Positions 5,619 through 6,527 of a DNA stretch of 6,527 nucleotides are shown here, in pieces; position 1 is the first letter of the stretch, and the number at the start of each line of letters is the position of its first letter. Below the pieces are notes generated by a model. The model saw only the letters and a list, made by a program, of their open reading frames with translations. It had not been told where the DNA came from and searched no databases. The translations under genes and the position numbers were made by a program. Source of the DNA: an uncultured Porphyromonadaceae bacterium (GTDB lineage: Bacteria > Bacteroidota > Bacteroidia > Bacteroidales > Muribaculaceae); assembly GCA_947175225.1 (NCBI GenBank), contig CAMWLX010000204.1, positions 1-6,527 of the forward strand. Reading direction: 5' to 3'.

Positions 5619-6417
5619 GATATATGGGCATTGCGAGATTTGAGTCAATTAAAGAATAATTCCCGGCGTTAGCATCTGTCCTATGGGTATAGGTTGCTGC
5701 AAAACATTGTTTACCGTATTTTCTGGCAAAACGCATGGTGTGAAGCGAGCCGCTATGTTCAGGACATTGTGCCAGTATAACTGATTTCGAGAGGGCTGCC
5801 TGCAGCCTGTTCCGGGCAATCAATCGTGTTGGATTGGCTTTTCCAAAAGGCTGTTCGGAAATAAGAAGCCCATTGCTGGCGAGAATGTCTTTCTGTAACT
5901 GCATGCTCTCTTTTGGATGAGTCAGATTCAAGCCTGTAGCCACTACGGCTATGGTGTCCCCCTTAACATCGACAGCACCCCTATGGGCGGCAGTATCGCA
6001 TCCGAGAGCCAGTCCACTCACTATCACATTACCCTCCTGTGCATATTTCATTCCTAACCTAAACGCCATGCTGTAGCCCTCCTTGTCGCACGCCCTTGCT
6101 CCGATTATAGCTACGGCTTTCTTTTTCCTCAACAAGGCGGTATTGCCCAGACAGTAGATTACTGCCGGACAATCATCACCGATGGCCAGTAATCTTTTTG
6201 GAAAGTTATCGTCATGGACTGTAATCGCTGATATTGCCATGGCTTCCTGTCTGTCAAGCATGGTGTTGGCCTTGCCGATATATTCTTCATATATCGGATT
6301 AGTCTCATATAGTTCCTCGAATCTGGTCAGGTCAATCTTGATTATCTCCGATGTCGGGAGACCTGCCATCTGGAGACACATTATCTCATCGGCGTTTAAT
6401 CTTGAACTGTTATTCAT
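5614..6417 (-). CDS. dprA: Compact DprA/Smf-family DNA-processing protein, probably 3'-frameshifted
   Basis: The 267-residue product has the DprA Rossmann (SLOG-type) core. HDDNFPKRLLAIGDDCP and AVIYCLGN (69-92) form the entry to the core; then come AVAIIGAR (101-108), SGLALGCDTAAHRGA (134-148), ATGLNLTHP (160-168), LISEQPFG (185-192), ARNRLQAALSKS (201-212) and EHSGSLHTMRFARKYGK (220-236). Canonical DprA binds single-stranded DNA and loads RecA during transformation. Full-length DprA is about 360 residues or more; this one has only ~65 residues before the core and no C-terminal winged-helix domain, so it may be an accessory paralogue with a different job. ATG 6415-6417 is the first in-frame start. 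The present TGA at 5614-5616 cuts off a plausible 18-residue C-terminus readable in a shifted frame. The 96-codon gene lies downstream on the same strand, so cotranscription is likely. Confidence 0.88.
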   Translation of the reverse strand: MNNSSRLNADEIMCLQMAGLPTSEIIKIDLTRFEELYETNPIYEEYIGKANTMLDRQEAMAISAITVHDDNFPKRLLAIGDDCPAVIYCLGNTALLRKKKAVAIIGARACDKEGYSMAFRLGMKYAQEGNVIVSGLALGCDTAAHRGAVDVKGDTIAVVATGLNLTHPKESMQLQKDILASNGLLISEQPFGKANPTRLIARNRLQAALSKSVILAQCPEHSGSLHTMRFARKYGKQCFAATYTHRTDANAGNYSLIDSNLAMPIYL

Positions 6418-6527
6418 ATAATATAATTTAAGAATACATTAGATGTTGGTGTGGAATATTCCACCTGAAAAATGATTGATCCGTATTACGGAATAATAAA
6501 GCCTAAAGTATGAGTACATGTTTTTTT
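6418..6527. promoter_or_regulatory. Upstream region of the DprA-like gene with two inverted repeats
   Basis: GTGGAATATTCCAC (6451-6464) is a perfect 14-bp palindrome whose near edge is 34 bp upstream of the DprA-like ATG, a good operator position for a dimeric regulator. CCGTA-T-TACGG (6481-6491) is a second short inverted repeat. On the minus strand the only promoter-like element I see is TACTTTAG (complement of 6503-6510), one mismatch from TAnnTTTG. On the plus strand an ATG at 6510 opens a frame that runs off the edge after six codons, so a divergent gene is possible but unsupported. Confidence 0.4.

Noticed and set aside
6182..6421. Plus-strand open frame of 79 codons over the DprA-like N-terminus
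   Set aside because: It is antisense to the conserved DprA core entry, with a Ser/Ile/Leu-rich product and no start context.
6510..6527. Possible start of a divergent plus-strand gene (ATG AGT ACA TGT ...)
   Set aside because: Only six codons are visible and no convincing promoter precedes it, so it cannot be supported.

Overview
The window looks like a chromosomal segment from a gut-type Bacteroidales bacterium, perhaps Muribaculaceae or a Prevotella/Bacteroides relative; I cannot place it to genus. The clues are two close matches to the Bacteroidetes -7 promoter element TAnnTTTG, a secreted protein built of Listeria-Bacteroides (InlB B-type) repeats with a Por/T9SS-like C-terminal tail, a fused MsrA-MsrB, absence of strong Shine-Dalgarno sequences, and moderate GC with AT-rich intergenic stretches.

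Layout, left to right. (1) Positions 1-3095 (+) are the 3' part of a large surface or secreted protein whose start lies outside the window. Its first 1.08 kb is a tandem array with an exact 366-bp period, each unit being two 61-residue modules. A chitobiase-C-terminal/Fn3-like domain, a long poorly recognisable middle region and a C-terminal sorting-tail-like domain follow. A rho-independent terminator closes it. (2) Positions 3377-4354 (+) are msrAB, a cytoplasmic methionine sulfoxide reductase fusion, with its own promoter and an untranslated leader of about 120 nt that may fold. (3) Positions 4492-5121 (+) are a small serine recombinase with its own promoter and a strong terminator hairpin, followed by a 12-bp perfect palindrome. 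(4) On the minus strand, convergent with the recombinase, a compact DprA/Smf-family gene (6417-5614) is followed by an AT-rich 96-codon gene of unknown function (5505-5215). The DprA-like gene appears to have lost its last ~18 codons to a frameshift, and a 14-bp perfect palindrome lies upstream of it.

The genes do not form one pathway. The first half is ordinary chromosome (surface protein, oxidative-damage repair). The right third (recombinase, palindromes, compact DprA-like protein without its C-terminal domain, AT-rich orphan) has the look of accessory DNA. I see no CRISPR array, tRNA, rRNA or recognisable insertion sequence. I cannot show a complete new system here. The most promising leads are the DprA-like/orphan pair with its palindromic control region, and the actively homogenised repeat array in the surface protein.
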